Shown here piece by piece: positions 1 through 8,020 of a stretch of DNA of 64,000 nt. Source of the stretch: Mycobacterium sp. IDR2000157661 (GTDB taxonomy: Bacteria; Actinomycetota; Actinomycetes; Mycobacteriales; Mycobacteriaceae). The notes beneath the pieces were generated by a model. It did not search any database, was not told where the DNA came from, and worked only from the letters and a program-made list of their open reading frames with translations. A program made the position numbers and the translations under genes. The stretch is taken from assembly GCF_022317005.1 (NCBI RefSeq), contig NZ_CP081006.1, positions 1,054,001 to 1,118,000 on the forward strand, read 5' to 3'. Within the stretch, counting starts at the first letter, position 1. Each line of letters starts with the position of its first letter.

Positions 1-1
1 C

Positions 2-655
2 GGCGACGTGGCTGCCGGCAGGCGCAAGGCGCTGGCGTTCATCGAGGGCCGGACCACCGCGGAGCTGATGGCCGTCGGCGAGGAGATCTACGACGAGATC
101 ATCTCCGACAAGATCTGGCCCGGCACCCGCGCGCTTGCACAGATGCACCTCGACGCCGGGCAGCAGGTGTGGCTGGTGACCGCGACGCCCTACGAGCTGG
201 CCAACACCATCGCCAAGCGGCTGGGTCTGACCGGTGCGCTGGGCACCGTCGCCGAATCCGTCGACGGGGTGTTCACCGGCCGGCTGGTCGGCGACATCCT
301 GCACGGCACCGGCAAGGCGCACGCGGTGCGGTCGCTGGCCATCCGCGAGGGCCTGAACCTGCGCCGCTGCACGGCCTACTCGGACAGCTTCAACGATGTG
401 CCGATGCTGTCGCTGGTGGGTACCGCGGTGGCGATCAACCCGGATGCGGACCTGCGGGATCTGGCTCGCGAGCGGGGCTGGGAGATTCGCGATTTCCGCA
501 CCGCCAGAAAGGCCGCGCGCATCGGGGTGCCGTCGGCACTGGCGCTCGGGGCGGCAGGCGGGGCACTGGCCGCAATCGTGTCGCGGCGGCAGGAGAGCAA
601 GGTGGCCCGCGTCCGCCGAGCCGGGATTGCGCCGCTGATAGGCTCGCGCCGCTGA
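2..655 (+). CDS. serB1: HAD-IB phosphatase, SerB1-like, 5' end cut by window edge
   Basis: The reading frame is open to the left edge, so the gene starts outside the window and the N-terminal nucleophile motif (DxDxT) is not visible. What is visible is the rest of a HAD-IB hydrolase: motif II at VTATP, the motif III lysine in GTGKAHAV, and the acidic motif [15 protein letters not shown]-terminal hydrophobic stretch ([16 protein letters not shown]) followed by a basic tail suggests membrane association. The match is to the mycobacterial SerB1 (Rv0505c) group, whose substrate is assumed rather than proven to be a phosphomonoester such as phosphoserine. The next gene follows after 23 bases and is probably cotranscribed. 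Confidence 0.85.
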   Translation, partial: GDVAAGRRKALAFIEGRTTAELMAVGEEIYDEIISDKIWPGTRALAQMHLDAGQQVWLVTATPYELANTIAKRLGLTGALGTVAESVDGVFTGRLVGDILHGTGKAHAVRSLAIREGLNLRRCTAYSDSFNDVPMLSLVGTAVAINPDADLRDLARERGWEIRDFRTARKAARIGVPSALALGAAGGALAAIVSRRQESKVARVRRAGIAPLIGSRR

Positions 656-678
656 CACCGAGCAGAAGAGACTCCAGT

Positions 679-1218
679 ATGGCGATCGCCGAGAACATCA
701 TCGGAACGCACTACCGCTATCCCGACTACTTCGAGGTCGACCGGGAGAAGATCCGCGAGTTCGCGCGCGCGGTCAAGAACGATCACCCGGCCCACTTCAG
801 CGAGGACGCGGCGGGCGAGTGCGGCTTCGACACGCTGATCGCACCGCTGACCTTCCTGGCGGTGGCCGGGCGCCGGGTGCAGCTGGAGATCTTCAACCAG
901 TTCGACGTGCCGATCAACATGGAACGGGTGCTGCACCGCGACCAGAAGATCACGTTCCACCGCCCGATCGTGGCCGGTGACAAGCTGTACTTCGACTCCT
1001 ACCTGGACTCGGTGACCGAGTCGCACGGCGCCGTCGTGACCGAGGTCCGCGGCGAGGTGACCGACGCCGAGGGCAAGCCGGTGCTGACCAGCATCGTGAC
1101 GGTGATGGGCGAGGCCCAGTCCGACACCGAGGCCGACGAAGTGAGCGAGCGCATCGCCGCCGCGCGCGACGAGGCCATCGCCAAGATGATTGCCAAGCAA
1201 ACTAGTTCGCCGAGCTAG
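679..1218 (+). CDS. MaoC/FAS1-type hydratase-like protein (Rv0504c-like)
   Basis: The gene encodes 179 residues beginning [18 protein letters not shown]. The longer frame that starts upstream runs through serB1, so the ATG at 679, preceded by AGAAGAG, is chosen. The protein has the N-terminal hot-dog dehydratase fold seen in HadA and HadC, the FAS-II (3R)-hydroxyacyl-ACP dehydratase subunits. It resembles the Rv0504c group, a HadA/HadC relative of unproven role, probably in fatty acid or mycolate metabolism. The HadB subunit carries the catalytic Asp-His pair in that family, and no HadB-like gene is next door. The gene is followed by a convergent acyltransferase gene. In M. tuberculosis cmaA2 lies between these two; here it is missing. 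Confidence 0.85.
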   Translation: MAIAENIIGTHYRYPDYFEVDREKIREFARAVKNDHPAHFSEDAAGECGFDTLIAPLTFLAVAGRRVQLEIFNQFDVPINMERVLHRDQKITFHRPIVAGDKLYFDSYLDSVTESHGAVVTEVRGEVTDAEGKPVLTSIVTVMGEAQSDTEADEVSERIAAARDEAIAKMIAKQTSSPS

Positions 1219-1257
1219 CGGCGCGGCGGGTCGTTGTCCGGTCTCCCGGCGAGCGGC

Positions 1258-2379
1258 TCAGCCGAGGAACGTGTTGCGCCTGCTGGCCAGCAGTTGGTAG
1301 AGCGTCTGTTGAATGGTCTCGCGCACCTGGTCGGTGAGCTCGAAGGTGACCATCGGGTCGTCGGCGGCCGATTCGTCGTAGTCGGCGGTGTCGATCGGCG
1401 CACCGAACTGGATGTGCCACTTGGACGGCAGCGGCACCATGCCCACCGGACCTGCCAGCGGGAACAGCGGCGTGACCGGGAAGTACGGCAGGCCGAGCAG
1501 CCGGGCCAGCAGCTTCACGTCGGCGACCATCGGGTAGATCTCCTCGGAGCCGACGATCGAGCACGGCACGATGGGCGCCTTGGTGTGCAGCGCGGCCGAG
1601 ACGAACCCGCCGCGGCCGAATCGTTGCAGCTTGTAGCGGTCCTTGAACGGCTTGCCCAGCCCCTTGTACCCCTCCGGGAACACCGCCGTCAGCTCACCGG
1701 CGGCGAGCAGTCGGTGCGCGTCGGCGGTGCAGGCCATGGTGTGGCCGGCCTTGCGTGCGGCGTGACCGACCACCGGCAGGTCGAACACCATGTCGGCGGC
1801 CAACAGGCGCAGATCGCGGTGCGCCGGGTGGTGGTCGCGCACCGCCACCGCCGTCATCAGCCCGTCGAACGGCAATACCCCGGCATGGTTGGCGACCACA
1901 AGGGCGGCGCCGGTCTCGGGCAGGTTGTCGATCCCGCTGACCTCGACCCGGAACCACGAGTTGAAGAACACGCGCAGCAAAGGCAGAAAGATTGCGTCGT
2001 TGAGGTGCGCGTCGAACCCGAACTCGTCGACGGGGTAGTCACCCATCATCCGCTTGCGGACGAATTCTGCGACGCCGGCGATGCGCCTGGCGAGTTCGGT
2101 CGGGGTCTCCTCGGCGCCGGGCTTGCCGGCTCCCGCGGCACCGCGGCGGTCGTCGATCTCGCGGACGACGGCGGCGATCTCCTCGGCGGAGGCGCGACCC
2201 TCCGGGTCGGATAGCAGCGAGGGATGTCGCCCAGCGCCCGAGGAGCGAGCGGCGGTTCGCCGCTGAGCCGCCGCACGACCTGAATTGGCATGCAGCGGAA
2301 TGACTTTAGCCTTGGACTCGCCCGACACGGTCGTCACCTTCTCCCCACTCGATTCAGTTGATCGAGCTACCGCCCCCAT
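1258..2379 (-). CDS. 1-acylglycerol-phosphate-acyltransferase-like protein (Rv0502-like)
   Basis: The protein is about 373 residues: a low-complexity, alanine- and arginine-rich N-terminus of about 90 residues, then a PlsC/LPLAT acyltransferase domain. The acyltransferase signature is VVANHAGVLPFDG (His about 165), and the second motif is FPEGYKG. The His-to-Asp spacing is six residues rather than the classical four. The ATG at 2379 overlaps the 3' end of galE2 by 13 bases. A GTG at 2337, after a GGGGAG, is an alternative start. It probably acylates a lipid at the inner membrane face; the substrate is unknown. It is the last gene of the galE2 transcription unit. Confidence 0.8.
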   Translation of the reverse strand: MGAVARSTESSGEKVTTVSGESKAKVIPLHANSGRAAAQRRTAARSSGAGRHPSLLSDPEGRASAEEIAAVVREIDDRRGAAGAGKPGAEETPTELARRIAGVAEFVRKRMMGDYPVDEFGFDAHLNDAIFLPLLRVFFNSWFRVEVSGIDNLPETGAALVVANHAGVLPFDGLMTAVAVRDHHPAHRDLRLLAADMVFDLPVVGHAARKAGHTMACTADAHRLLAAGELTAVFPEGYKGLGKPFKDRYKLQRFGRGGFVSAALHTKAPIVPCSIVGSEEIYPMVADVKLLARLLGLPYFPVTPLFPLAGPVGMVPLPSKWHIQFGAPIDTADYDESAADDPMVTFELTDQVRETIQQTLYQLLASRRNTFLG

Positions 2380-3461
2380 CGTTGCGCCGCTGACACGACG
2401 CGACTCTCCATTGAGCGTACCCATCGCGGGTCGACGATCGGAGTCATTCCGCGACCCCTTACATAATCGTCGAAGGCCTCCGCGGTGGTCCACTTCGGGT
2501 TGTAGCCGAGGTCATGTCGCATCCGCGACGTATCCATGACCCGGCCGTAACTCAAATAGTCCAACTGCTCGCGATCGAGTTCAGTGTAGCGAGTCGCGCG
2601 CCACAGCGAATCCACCGCCCACAGTGCCGACCGAGGCACCGGCAGCGGGATCCGCCCGGCCCGGCGGATGGCCTGGCTCATCATGATCACCCCGGATGCG
2701 CCGACGTTGTAGGTCCCGGGCTTGCCTGCCATCGTGGCGCGCTCGAGCGCACCGAGGGCGTCCTGCTCGTGCAACAGCTGCAGGCGCGCATCGCGCCCGA
2801 TGACGGTCGGCACCACCGGGTTGGACAGGTAGCGCGACAGCGCGGTGTCCATCGCGGGCCCGATCATGTTGGCCAGCCGCAGGATGGTGACCGCGATGTC
2901 GGGTCGGCGCCGCCCGAGCCCGCGGACGTAGCCCTCGATGTCGATGCTGTCGCGCGCGAACCCCTCGCCGGGCGGCCTGCGGGCGCTGCTGTCCTCGGTG
3001 AACATCACCGGGTCTCGAGAAGTCGACCCGTACACCTCCGACGTCGACTTGAGCACGACGCGCTGCACCGACGGGGCCTTCTGGCACGCGGCGAACAGCT
3101 GGATCGCGCCCATCACGTTCAGCTCCTTGAGCGCGGCGCGCCCGCCGGAGCGGGGCGCGTATGACGCGGCCGCCGCGTGCACCACGGTGTCGACGTCACC
3201 GTTGCGGATCACCTTGGCGATGAAGGGGTTACGGATGTCGGCGCGCACGAACTCGGCACGGCCCATGCGCCGCAGCAGATCCTTGCTCGGTGTGACCGCG
3301 TCCACCGCGATGACGTGGTTGATCAGCGGGTTCTGCGCCAACCTTGCAGTCAGATACCCACCCAGAAAACGGCACGCGCCGGTGACCAGCACCACCTTCG
3401 GATAGTGCACACGCGAATCGGAGCTGTCGCCGTTCACGCCGAGGCGACCTTCGGAATCCAT
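2367..3461 (-). CDS. galE2: NAD-dependent epimerase/dehydratase (GalE2-like)
   Basis: The protein has 364 residues and an extended-SDR Rossmann domain starting VVLVTGACRFLGGYL around residue 23, followed by DIRNPF and VVHAAA. The usual catalytic YxxxK appears as Y144-GSTS-R, so the lysine is not in its normal place. This casts doubt on a true UDP-galactose 4-epimerase activity. The gene corresponds by position and sequence to Rv0501. It lies between the bS22 gene and the acyltransferase and overlaps the latter, suggesting a role linked to cell-envelope lipids or sugars. Confidence 0.85.
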   Translation of the reverse strand: MDSEGRLGVNGDSSDSRVHYPKVVLVTGACRFLGGYLTARLAQNPLINHVIAVDAVTPSKDLLRRMGRAEFVRADIRNPFIAKVIRNGDVDTVVHAAAASYAPRSGGRAALKELNVMGAIQLFAACQKAPSVQRVVLKSTSEVYGSTSRDPVMFTEDSSARRPPGEGFARDSIDIEGYVRGLGRRRPDIAVTILRLANMIGPAMDTALSRYLSNPVVPTVIGRDARLQLLHEQDALGALERATMAGKPGTYNVGASGVIMMSQAIRRAGRIPLPVPRSALWAVDSLWRATRYTELDREQLDYLSYGRVMDTSRMRHDLGYNPKWTTAEAFDDYVRGRGMTPIVDPRWVRSMESRVVSAAQRWGR

Positions 3462-3492
3462 ACCCGGTCAGCTGGGGTAACGCGCGCGGGGC

Positions 3493-3594
3493 TTACTTGC
3501 CGAGTTTTCTGCGCTGCACCCGGGTGCGACGAAGCAGCTTGCGGTGCTTCTTCTTGGACATGCGCTTACGCCGCTTCTTGATGACTGAACCCAT
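3493..3594 (-). CDS. 30S ribosomal protein bS22 (AURKIN peptide)
   Basis: This is a 33-residue, extremely basic peptide starting [17 protein letters not shown] and ending RRKLGK, with a TAA stop. It is the actinobacterial Rv0500B-type peptide, shown in mycobacterial ribosome structures to be a small-subunit protein (bS22). The ATG at 3594 is preceded by a GGAG. The gene sits between the small HTH gene and galE2, as in M. tuberculosis, and is easily missed because of its size. Confidence 0.93.
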
Positions 3595-3700
3595 GAACTC
3601 CGCTACCTAGCCCTTGCTGTACTTACCCGGTCACCTTACCGGGCAGCGTCGCCAACCGCGAAAACGCGTCTGCCTGCCGCGAGAGTGTGCGTGAGGCCGG

Positions 3701-3961
3701 TCAGCCGGCGTCGAAGTAGGAACTCTCCAGCATGTCGTGGACGGCCTTGGCGTGCACCCGGAACGATCGGCCGACGCGGACGGCGGGCAGTTCCCCGTTG
3801 TGCACGAGGCGATACACCGTCATCTTGCTGACCCGCATCAGGCTCGCCACTTCGGCGACGGTGAGGAATTGGGCCCGCGGCGGTTGACCGTCGGATCCGC
3901 CGTCCCGCGCCGACTTGCCACTCGCCGAATCCCGCGCTGATGGCCCGTTCATAGACGTCAT
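3701..3961 (-). CDS. Excisionase/MerR-type helix-turn-helix DNA-binding protein (Rv0500A-like)
   Basis: This protein has 86 residues. An N-terminal tail of about 30 residues rich in Ser, Gly and Asp precedes an excisionase-family winged helix (FLTVAEVASLMRVSKMTVYRLVHNGELPAVRVGRSFRV). An alternative ATG lies three codons downstream. In actinobacteria this gene is coupled to bS22 and proC, and it is not part of a phage here. Its DNA target is unknown. Confidence 0.88.
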   Translation of the reverse strand: MTSMNGPSARDSASGKSARDGGSDGQPPRAQFLTVAEVASLMRVSKMTVYRLVHNGELPAVRVGRSFRVHAKAVHDMLESSYFDAG

Positions 3962-3991
3962 CGCAACCCATTCAGTCAGGCACAGGCAGTT

Positions 3992-4013
3992 CCAGCGGCT
4001 TCCCCACCGCTGG
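3992..4013. terminator. Perfect 7-bp hairpin between proC and the HTH gene
   Basis: CCAGCGG and CCGCTGG flank an 8-base loop, with no U-run. It lies downstream of the proC stop and upstream of the HTH gene start on the minus strand, so it could be an intrinsic terminator for proC or a leader hairpin of the HTH gene. Confidence 0.4.
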
Positions 4014-4088
4014 CACCGACCCGTGCTTACACGAGGAGAATAGCGTGGCAGATGGTGTTACTGCGACGGGTGTGGGCATTTAAATGAA

Positions 4089-4982
4089 CTACTCAGATGT
4101 AATTCCGAGCTGCTCAGAGCGCCTTTTCGCGGCCTCGACCGCTTCGGCGACCGCGGTCCGCAAACCACCCCGTTCGAGTTCGCGCAGCCCAGCGGCGGTG
4201 GTACCCCCGGGCGAGGTAACCGTCGCGCGCAATTGTGCGGCGCTGGTATCGATGCCCGAACCGAGGGCGTTCGGGGCGCCGGCGCCCGCCGCCTTGGCCT
4301 GATCCAGGCGCTCCAGAAGCATCGCCGCCGACCCCGCCATTGTTTGCACGACCAGTTCACCGGCCACCTCGCGGGGAAGTCCGGCGGCCACCGCCGCGTC
4401 GACGAGCGCCTCGACCATCAGGAAGAAGTACGCCGGGCCCGAGCCCGACACCGCGGTGACGGCGTCCAGCTGTGATTCCGGGACGGTCAGCACGCCGCCC
4501 ACCGCGTCGAAGATGCCCGACACCTCCTTGAGGTGGTCGGCGGTGGCGAACCGGCCGGCCGCCAGCGCGCTGACGCCGCCGCCGACCACCACGGGAGCGT
4601 TGGGCATGACCCGGATGACCGGCGAGCCGGCGGGCAGCTTGTTCTCGTAGAAAGCGGTGGTGACCCCCGCCGCGACGGTGACGAAGACCTTCTCGGCGGT
4701 GTCGGTCTCGGCCCGCGCGGCCGCGTCGGCGATCTCGTTGACCAGGCCCTGGACGTCGAACGGCTTGACCGCGACGATCACGTAGGTCGCCGTGTCGACC
4801 GCGTCGCCGACCGACGTCACCAGCACCGAGTACTTCTCGGCCAGCGACTTCGCGCGCCCCGGGTCCTTCTCGGCCACCACCAGGTCCTTGACCTGCCGCC
4901 CGGCCCGCAACAGCCCGGACAGCAGCGCCTCGCCCATACTTCCACCGCCGACGATCGCGATTCTGGCCATGCGGGAAAGCAT
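4089..4982 (-). CDS. proC: Pyrroline-5-carboxylate reductase
   Basis: ProC reduces 1-pyrroline-5-carboxylate to L-proline with NAD(P)H, the last step of proline synthesis in the cytoplasm. The 297 residues have the N-terminal dinucleotide fold IAIVGGGSMGEALLSGLL, the family signature near VSGSGPAYFFLMVEAL, and the C-terminal helix VTSPGGTTAAGLRELERGG. The ATG at 4982 gives MLSRMARIA, like the M. tuberculosis protein (MLFGMARIA). An internal ATG at 4970 is also possible. The gene lies upstream of the HTH-bS22-galE2 group. Confidence 0.95.
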   Translation of the reverse strand: MLSRMARIAIVGGGSMGEALLSGLLRAGRQVKDLVVAEKDPGRAKSLAEKYSVLVTSVGDAVDTATYVIVAVKPFDVQGLVNEIADAAARAETDTAEKVFVTVAAGVTTAFYENKLPAGSPVIRVMPNAPVVVGGGVSALAAGRFATADHLKEVSGIFDAVGGVLTVPESQLDAVTAVSGSGPAYFFLMVEALVDAAVAAGLPREVAGELVVQTMAGSAAMLLERLDQAKAAGAGAPNALGSGIDTSAAQLRATVTSPGGTTAAGLRELERGGLRTAVAEAVEAAKRRSEQLGITSE

Positions 4983-5024
4983 TGCAGACGCCGATGGCGC
5001 CGCGGACGCGAGGAGCTCAAAGAC

Positions 5025-5897
5025 CTACCCGGTCGGCACCATCGCCAGTTGGCGGCTCTGCACCACGATGTGGCCTTCGCAGTCGACGACGATGTGGTCC
5101 TCGTCGAACCAGTCCTGGCCGATCTGCACCGTGGTGCACAGCACCCGCAGCCACCCGTCGGCGGGCAGCGAGCGAAGATAGGCCGTCAGCTGGACGGTGG
5201 GCGCCCAGCCGAACCGGTTGACCCCGAACGTCACCGGCGCCGACACGTCACCGCACAGCAGCGCGAAGAGCACATCGGGCGGGGTGCCCTTGGGTCGCAC
5301 CCAGTACTCGATCACCGGCGGGCCGCCGTCGGTGCGTGGCTCCATGGTGGTCAGCGACGGCCGGATGTCACAGCCGTGCGCGAGGTGGACGACGTCGGCC
5401 ATGCGGTGCCCCGGCCCGATCGGCTCCAGCCCGGGCGGCGGGTCGGGCTGCATCAGCGGGATGACGGGGTTGACCGACAACAGCGGCGGCACGTGGTGCT
5501 CCGGCTCGCCCAGCGTGATGGACGCCCGAACGGCGACTTTCTGCTCTTCGCGCGAGCGTCCCCCTGCCCTTCGGGCGGGAGGTGCCCCCACATCGCCGGC
5601 GCGGACCCCTTGTCTGAGTTCCACGTCGATCAGGCTCACCCGCCGCCCACGCTTGCGCACCGTGGTCACCACCTGCATCGGCCCAGGGTCCGGGGCCCAC
5701 AAGAAGTTGCCCGAGACCGCGATGGGCTCGACATCCCCGCCGTGCTCCAGCCGCGCGGCGTTGGCGCACAACGCCAGCATCGCTCCGCCGTGCACCTTCG
5801 GCCCGATCGTCCAATGTTCGTTCAGCTCACCGTGATACACGCCGTCGCCAGTGGTGGTCAGCGCCATCGCGTCGGTGAACAGGGTCGAGCCGGACAT
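5025..5897 (-). CDS. Hot-dog acyl-CoA thioesterase-like protein (Rv0499-like)
   Basis: The protein has 290 residues and a double hot-dog (TesB-like) architecture, with the first domain containing GPKVHGGAMLAL. It probably hydrolyses acyl-CoA thioesters; the substrate is unknown. Residues 98-119 or so (GDVGAPPARRAGGRSREEQ) are Gly/Arg/Pro-rich. They are encoded by a GC-rich palindromic repeat that looks inserted in frame into the linker after the first domain. The gene is upstream of proC on the same strand with a 42-base gap. Confidence 0.8.
   Translation of the reverse strand: MSGSTLFTDAMALTTTGDGVYHGELNEHWTIGPKVHGGAMLALCANAARLEHGGDVEPIAVSGNFLWAPDPGPMQVVTTVRKRGRRVSLIDVELRQGVRAGDVGAPPARRAGGRSREEQKVAVRASITLGEPEHHVPPLLSVNPVIPLMQPDPPPGLEPIGPGHRMADVVHLAHGCDIRPSLTTMEPRTDGGPPVIEYWVRPKGTPPDVLFALLCGDVSAPVTFGVNRFGWAPTVQLTAYLRSLPADGWLRVLCTTVQIGQDWFDEDHIVVDCEGHIVVQSRQLAMVPTG
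5541..5600. repeat. Palindromic repeat element inserted in frame in the thioesterase gene
   Basis: The stretch starts with CTTCGCGCGAGCG, the core shared with the dispersed repeat at 5942-6027. It continues into a hairpin CCTGCCC-TTC-GGGCGGG followed by GAGGTGCCCCC. Its codons form an atypical Arg/Gly/Pro insert in an otherwise conserved protein. Confidence 0.6.
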
Positions 5898-5941
5898 GGG
5901 TGATCGTCCTTTACGTCGGCGGTCAGCGGAACTTTCGGTTA

Positions 5942-6027
5942 TTCGCGCAAGCGCTCATCGGCATAATCGGCTCTTCGCGCAAGCGCTCATCGGCAGTTTT
6001 CGGTTCTTCGCGCAAGCGCTCATCGCA
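5942..6027. repeat. Three copies of a short repeat at 32/33-bp period
   Basis: Copies at 5942-5963, 5974-5995 and 6007-6027 share TTCGCGCAAGCGCTCATCG, containing the small palindrome GCGCAAGCGC. They are separated by short variable tracts (ATAATCGGC, GTTTTCGG). The third copy overlaps the stop codon of the downstream-ending minus-strand gene. There are no Cas genes and the spacers are only about 10 bases, so this is not a CRISPR array. Confidence 0.9.
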
Positions 6028-6865
6028 ACAGGTGCTGGCGGGCGAATTGCAGCGATTCCACCAGCAGCGACTCCCGTTCGGCGGCGTTGCGCGCACTTGA
6101 TGTCGTCACCTCGAGGATGACATGGCCGGCGAAATCGCTTGCAGCCAGCGTCTCGCAGATCTCCACGGTCGGCTGGGTGCCTCGCCCGGGCACCAGATGC
6201 TCGTCGGCCGATGCGCCGCTGCCGTCGCACAGGTGCAGATGCACCAGCCCCTCGCCCATCCGTCGGGCCATGTCCACGGCGTCCGTGCCTGCCGTCGCGG
6301 TGTGCGACAGATCCAGCGTGTAATGGGCGTGGTCGCCGTCCAGCGGGTCGTAGGACGGTGCGAACGCCGAGATTCCCGGGCCCGGCCTGCCGCCGCGTTT
6401 GCGCATCCGCTCGATGGAGGTCTGCCCCGCCCCGAAGAACCGGTCGGCGCGGAACGGGAACATGTTCTCCACCGCCACCATGACGTCGCTGGCCGCCTCC
6501 AGCTCGGCGACCTGCTCGCTGAAGCCCTCGGCATAGCGGCGCTGCCACCGGAACGGCGGATGCACGACGACCGTCTGGGCGCCGAGTTCTTCGGCGGCCC
6601 GCACGCTGCGCTCGAGTTTCGGGATCGGGTTGGCGCCCCACACCCGCTGCGAGATCAACAGGCACGGTGCGTGCACCGACAACACGGGGACGCTGTAGCG
6701 CTCGGACAACTGCCTGACGGCCGCGACGTCCTGGCTGACCGTTTCGGCCCACACCATCAGCTCAACGCCGTCATAGCCCAGGCGCGCCGCGTACTCGAAG
6801 GCGGCCTCGGTCCTCAGCGGATAGACCGAGGCCGTCGACAGACCGACCTTGATGGCGGGGCGCAC
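6020..6865 (-). CDS. Sugar phosphate isomerase/epimerase, TIM-barrel (Rv0498-like)
   Basis: The protein has 281 residues of the xylose isomerase-like/AP endonuclease-2 TIM-barrel family. Visible family elements include LGYDGVELMVWAE near the N-terminus, VVVHPPFRW, VAVENMFPF, a YTLDLSHTA strand and HLCDGSGAS. His, Glu and Asp residues at strand ends would bind a divalent metal. The substrate is unknown. It starts 13 bases downstream of the Rv0497-like gene, suggesting cotranscription. Its stop codon lies inside the dispersed repeat. Confidence 0.85.
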   Translation of the reverse strand: MRPAIKVGLSTASVYPLRTEAAFEYAARLGYDGVELMVWAETVSQDVAAVRQLSERYSVPVLSVHAPCLLISQRVWGANPIPKLERSVRAAEELGAQTVVVHPPFRWQRRYAEGFSEQVAELEAASDVMVAVENMFPFRADRFFGAGQTSIERMRKRGGRPGPGISAFAPSYDPLDGDHAHYTLDLSHTATAGTDAVDMARRMGEGLVHLHLCDGSGASADEHLVPGRGTQPTVEICETLAASDFAGHVILEVTTSSARNAAERESLLVESLQFARQHLLR

Positions 6866-6878
6866 GTAGGTCCGGGGC

Positions 6879-7994
6879 CTAAGCCTTCATCAGCGCCAAC
6901 GGCCCGAACGTGACCAGGGCTCCGACGGCGACGGCGATCAGCGTGCTGGCGATGTCCTCGGTCTTGCGCACCACCCGCACCCCGACCACCAGCCCGAGAA
7001 TCACCAACACGCCGAGCACCAGCGCGACGATGCTGTTCCAGTTCCAGAGCTGGTCGAACGCGACGAAGAGGCCCGCGCCGAACGCCACCGCGAGGATGCA
7101 CTGGCCGACCACCCAGGCGCCGTGCAGGACGGTCGACATCGCGCCCGCGGGGGCCGGTTCGTCCTCCTCGATGTCGAGGTCCTCGGGACCGGGCCTGGTG
7201 TCGCGGCGCACGTCGTCGTCGACGGTAGGGCCGCCGAACAGGGCGCTTTCCGATGAGCGCAAGTAGGACGGCAGGTCGTCGCGGTCGTCATCCCGCGAGG
7301 CGAGATCCTCGTCCCGCTCGTCGAGGTCGACGGCCGCATCGGCGTCGATGGTGTCGTCGGTGCCGTCGGGGTCAGACCAGTCGACGGGGTCTGGGCTCAT
7401 CTGCTCGGCGCCCACAGCGGCGTCCGTCGCTGACGCGTCACGGCGACGCGGCGCAGTGCCGGACCGGCGCGCGGGCGCGAAGAAGTCGAGATCCTCCACG
7501 ACGTCGCGGGCGTCACGCTCCTCGAGGTGGGCGGCGTAGTCGGCTTCCGCGTCGCTCAGATCCTCGTCTGCCTCGTCGCTCAGATCCTCGTCTGCCTCAT
7601 CGGGTACGCCGACGGCGTCCTCGTCGGCTTCTTCGACGACGTCCTCGACGGCTTCATCGACGGTGCCCTCGCTGGTGAGGACCACCTCTGCGGGCTCGTC
7701 CTCGCCGGGCTCCTCACCGGCCTCCTCGGCAGCCCCGTCGGACGGCTCGGGAGCCTCGATCGGCTCCTCGACCACCACGGCGCTGGTCCGTCCGGTCGCG
7801 GGCTCGTCGGCGTCGTGGTCACGCACGATCGGGATCTCACCCGTCAACTCGGCGACGGTGACCGAGTCGGTGTCGCCGCGGCGGCGCCTGCGCCTGCCAC
7901 CGATCGGCGGGGCACCGATGGTGCCGTTCTTGGCCAGCAGCTCCGCAACCGAGATCGGTCGGCTGCTGCTCTGGCTGTCTTCTGGTCCTGTCAT
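6879..7994 (-). CDS. Acidic membrane protein (Rv0497-like)
   Basis: The protein has 371 residues. The first 260 or so are highly acidic and low-complexity (Asp, Glu, Ala, Ser). They include a repeated DEADEDLS unit made by a direct DNA repeat around 7551-7596. The C-terminus has three hydrophobic segments (around GAWVVGQCILAVAFGAGLF, IVALVLGVLVILGLVVGV and TLIAVAVGALVTFGPLAL). The acidic part presumably faces the cytoplasm. The function is unknown. The gene lies between the ppx1-like gene and the sugar isomerase on the same strand, as in M. tuberculosis. Confidence 0.82.
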   Translation of the reverse strand: MTGPEDSQSSSRPISVAELLAKNGTIGAPPIGGRRRRRRGDTDSVTVAELTGEIPIVRDHDADEPATGRTSAVVVEEPIEAPEPSDGAAEEAGEEPGEDEPAEVVLTSEGTVDEAVEDVVEEADEDAVGVPDEADEDLSDEADEDLSDAEADYAAHLEERDARDVVEDLDFFAPARRSGTAPRRRDASATDAAVGAEQMSPDPVDWSDPDGTDDTIDADAAVDLDERDEDLASRDDDRDDLPSYLRSSESALFGGPTVDDDVRRDTRPGPEDLDIEEDEPAPAGAMSTVLHGAWVVGQCILAVAFGAGLFVAFDQLWNWNSIVALVLGVLVILGLVVGVRVVRKTEDIASTLIAVAVGALVTFGPLALMKA

Positions 7995-8020
7995 CGTGTG
8001 TTGCCTCTGCGCCTCGTCAC

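Noticed and set aside
5942..6027. Possible CRISPR array
   Set aside because: Only three repeats, spacers of about 10 bases, and no cas genes in the window.
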